This document shows, one piece after another, positions 62,093-64,000 of a DNA stretch of 64,000 nucleotides. The DNA lies in the NCBI RefSeq assembly GCF_000722685.1, contig NZ_JPFV01000008.1, forward strand, positions 62,001 to 126,000, given 5' to 3'. This DNA comes from Streptococcus mitis (GTDB lineage Bacteria; Bacillota; Bacilli; Lactobacillales; Streptococcaceae). Position numbers and translations under genes: made by a program. Position 1 is the stretch's first letter. Every line of letters starts with the position of its first letter. Under the pieces are notes generated by a model. It was not told the DNA's origin. It made no database searches and saw only the letters and a list, made by a program, of their open reading frames with translations.

Positions 62093-62797
62093 ATGAATTT
62101 ATGGGATATTTTCTTTACGACCCAAGCAACAGAACCACCCAAATTTGACCTTTTTTGGTATGTCAGTATATTTACACTCTTGGCCTTGACCTTTTATACA
62201 GCCTATCGTTATCGTGAGAAGAAGGTTTACCAACGATTTTTCCAGATTTTACAGGCAGTTCAGTTAATCCTTCTCTATGGTTGGTACTGGGTCAATCATA
62301 TGCCACTGTCAGAAAGCTTACCCTTTTACCATTGTCGTATGGCCATGTTTGTGGTACTCTTGCTTCCTGGTCAGTCCAAATATCGGCAGTATTTTGCATT
62401 GCTAGGGACATTCGGAACATTAGCAGCCTTTGTTTATCCAGTGCCAGACGCCTATCCTTTCCCCCATATTGCCATCTTGTCCTTTATCTTTGGGCACTTA
62501 GCACTCTTGGGGAACTCTCTAGTTTATCTCTTGAGACAGTATAATGCGCGATTGCTGGATGTGAAGGGAATTTTTCTCATGACCTTTACCCTAAATGCCT
62601 TGATTTTTGTGGTCAATTTGGTAACAGGTGGTGATTACGGATTCTTGACAAAACCGCCATTGGTTGGGGATCACGGCTTAGTGGCTAATTATTTAATCGT
62701 TTCCCTAGCCTTGTCGGCAGCGATTACCTTGACCAAGAAAATTTTGGAACTATTTTTAGAACAAGAAGCAGAAAAAATGATTGCAAAGAAAGCTTAG
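62093..62797 (+). CDS. TIGR02206 (YwaF-like) membrane protein
   Basis: A 234-residue integral membrane protein with about six hydrophobic segments, fitting the YwaF/TIGR02206 family (L-P-F-Y-H-C-R-M-A-M-F and the G-x-x-F-L-T-K-P-P region). No function is known. It has its own extended -10 promoter (TGGTATAAT at about 62047-62055) and ends in a terminator overlapping its stop codon. Lies between mutT and ftsA. Confidence 0.85.
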   Translation: MNLWDIFFTTQATEPPKFDLFWYVSIFTLLALTFYTAYRYREKKVYQRFFQILQAVQLILLYGWYWVNHMPLSESLPFYHCRMAMFVVLLLPGQSKYRQYFALLGTFGTLAAFVYPVPDAYPFPHIAILSFIFGHLALLGNSLVYLLRQYNARLLDVKGIFLMTFTLNALIFVVNLVTGGDYGFLTKPPLVGDHGLVANYLIVSLALSAAITLTKKILELFLEQEAEKMIAKKA

Positions 62798-62815
62798 AAA
62801 TGAGCTTTCTTTTTT
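62787..62815 (+). terminator. Terminator overlapping the YwaF-like stop codon
   Basis: AGAAAGCT / AGCTTTCT 8-bp stem with an 8-base loop, then TTTTT. Confidence 0.85.
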
Positions 62816-62926
62816 GTACAATAGACAGATTGTTGACAAAGTTTACAGTGAATGAATTTCTGAACAGAAAAACAAAAAAATTGGCTAGTAAATTTAGGAA
62901 AAAACTGAGCACGATGAGATTTTTTG

Positions 62927-62969
62927 TGTTATAATATTCTGTGAATAGCTATGCCCACGTTTAGCTATT
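62927..62969 (+). promoter_or_regulatory. ftsA promoter with hairpin at the predicted mRNA 5' end
   Basis: TGTTATAAT (62927-62935) is an extended -10. Immediately after the expected start, AATAGCTA (62944-62951) and TAGCTATT (62962-62969) form a perfect 8-bp stem with a 10-base loop, about 50 bases before the ftsA ATG. Confidence 0.65.
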
Positions 62970-63016
62970 GAATATTACGAAGTTAGAAACTTGGAAGATA
63001 GAGAGGATGCGATGTA

Positions 63017-64000
63017 ATGGCTAGAGAAGGCTTTTTTACAGGTCTAGATATTGGAACAAGCTCTGTCAAGGTGCTTGTAGCCGAGCAGAGAAATGGTGAA
63101 TTAAATGTAATTGGTGTGAGTAATGCCAAAAGTAAAGGTGTAAAGGATGGAATTATTGTTGATATTGATGCAGCAGCAACTGCTATCAAATCGGCAATTT
63201 CCCAAGCTGAAGAAAAAGCAGGCATTTCAATTAAATCGGTGAATGTTGGTTTGCCAGCTAATCTTTTACAGGTAGAACCAACTCAAGGAATGATTCCAGT
63301 AACATCTGATACCAAGGAAATTATGGATCAAGATGTCGAAAATGTTGTCAAATCAGCCTTGACTAAGAGTATGACACCTGATCGTGAGGTTATCACATTC
63401 ATCCCTGAGGAATTTATTGTTGATGGCTTTCAAGGGATTCGTGATCCACGTGGTATGATGGGGGTTCGCCTGGAAATGCGTGGTTTGCTTTATACAGGCC
63501 CTCGTACTATCTTGCACAATTTGCGTAAGACGGTTGAGCGTGCAGGTGTTCAGGTTGAAAATGTTATCATTTCACCACTAGCAATGGTTCAATCAGTTTT
63601 GAACGAAGGTGAGCGTGAATTTGGTGCTACAGTGATTGATATGGGGGCAGGTCAAACGACTGTCGCTACAATCCGTAACCAAGAACTCCAGTTTACCAAT
63701 ATTCTCCAAGAAGGCGGAGATTATGTAACTAAGGATATCTCTAAAGTCTTGAAGACATCACAGAAACTAGCCGAAGGTTTAAAATTAAACTATGGAGAGG
63801 CTTATCCTCCTATTGCAAGTAAAGAAACCTTCCAAGTAGAGGTTATTGGGGAAGTAGAACCTGTTGAAGTGACAGAAAATTACTTGTCAGAAATTATTTC
63901 TGCACGTATTAAGCATATTTTTGAACAAATCAAACAAGACTTAGACAGAAGACATTTATTGGATCTTCCTGGTGGCATTGTTTTGATTGGTGGAACGGCT
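63017..64000 (+). CDS. ftsA: Cell division protein FtsA (5' part, runs off the window)
   Basis: The first 328 residues of FtsA, the actin-like protein tethering FtsZ to the membrane. L-D-I-G-T-S-S-V-K-V (phosphate 1), the 1C domain following, I-D-M-G-A-G-Q-T-T (phosphate 2) and L-I-G-G-T-A at the edge (adenosine region) are visible. The ATG at 63017 follows AGAGGATGCG. The frame is open to base 64000, so the C-terminal part, including the membrane-binding helix, lies outside. Confidence 0.96.
   Translation, partial: MAREGFFTGLDIGTSSVKVLVAEQRNGELNVIGVSNAKSKGVKDGIIVDIDAAATAIKSAISQAEEKAGISIKSVNVGLPANLLQVEPTQGMIPVTSDTKEIMDQDVENVVKSALTKSMTPDREVITFIPEEFIVDGFQGIRDPRGMMGVRLEMRGLLYTGPRTILHNLRKTVERAGVQVENVIISPLAMVQSVLNEGEREFGATVIDMGAGQTTVATIRNQELQFTNILQEGGDYVTKDISKVLKTSQKLAEGLKLNYGEAYPPIASKETFQVEVIGEVEPVEVTENYLSEIISARIKHIFEQIKQDLDRRHLLDLPGGIVLIGGTA

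Overview
The window comes from a mitis-group Streptococcus (S. mitis / S. pseudopneumoniae / S. pneumoniae type). Base composition is low-GC. Housekeeping gene order is the pneumococcal one: nrdR-dnaB-dnaI-nitroreductase-der, secA-DAHP synthases-acpS-alr-recG, and nanR-pbp2B-recR-ddl-murF-mutT-ftsA. There are three BOX elements, whose modules match the classic BOX-PCR target, and several surface proteins with choline-binding repeats, which need the choline-decorated teichoic acid of this group. Species cannot be fixed from the sequence alone.

Layout. 1-3.2 kb is accessory: small unknown genes, tandem CPCC cysteine-rich genes with LSm-like partners on the minus strand, a gene remnant, and a HicAB toxin-antitoxin pair with its own operator-promoter. 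3.3-9.7 kb holds a DUF3013 gene, an M50-like membrane protease, a Nudix hydrolase, an inserted GIY-YIG/DUF4357 nuclease gene, prmA, rsmE and pepF. 9.7-18.3 kb holds a SnoaL/HxlR divergent pair, an aquaporin, the minus-strand queCDEF operon behind a structured leader, trxA with a DUF4649 gene, a MarR regulator divergent from lrgAB, and an ABC exporter. 18.5-23.6 kb is the most unusual region. A secreted caspase-fold (C14) peptidase is fused to choline-binding repeats. It is followed by a secreted choline-binding partner, then by an orphan second caspase C-terminus with its own partner copy. All are transcribed divergently from an Rgg-type regulator across overlapping promoters. 23.7-39.4 kb is core: a YtrABC-like ABC system, replication, GTPase, secretion, shikimate, alanine racemase and recG genes. 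39.4-42.5 kb holds BOX elements, a C-terminally short Rpn-type gene, a GNAT gene broken by one stop codon, and axe1.

43-56 kb is the sialic-acid locus. Where S. pneumoniae carries the nanA sialidase (gene order recalled, not searched), this window has a 1236-residue LPXTG-anchored protein with two complete trypsin-like domains and 111-bp tandem repeats. It is followed by nanE, a SatABC-like transporter without an ATPase gene, a YhcH/NanQ-like gene, a DUF624 protein, N-acetylneuraminate lyase, nanK and the RpiR-type regulator nanR. Two operon promoters carry the same inverted repeat at the same distance upstream of -35. So the cell is equipped to import and catabolise sialic acid, but no sialidase is visible here.

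56-64 kb is the cell-wall and division cluster. pbp2B encodes Ala at residue 446, next to the SSN motif, and Gly at 476, substitutions typical of low-affinity PBP2b from beta-lactam-resistant strains. ftsA runs off the right end.

Most promising for novelty: the choline-anchored caspase locus with its orphan C-terminal cassette, the double-trypsin surface protease, and the CPCC/LSm array.
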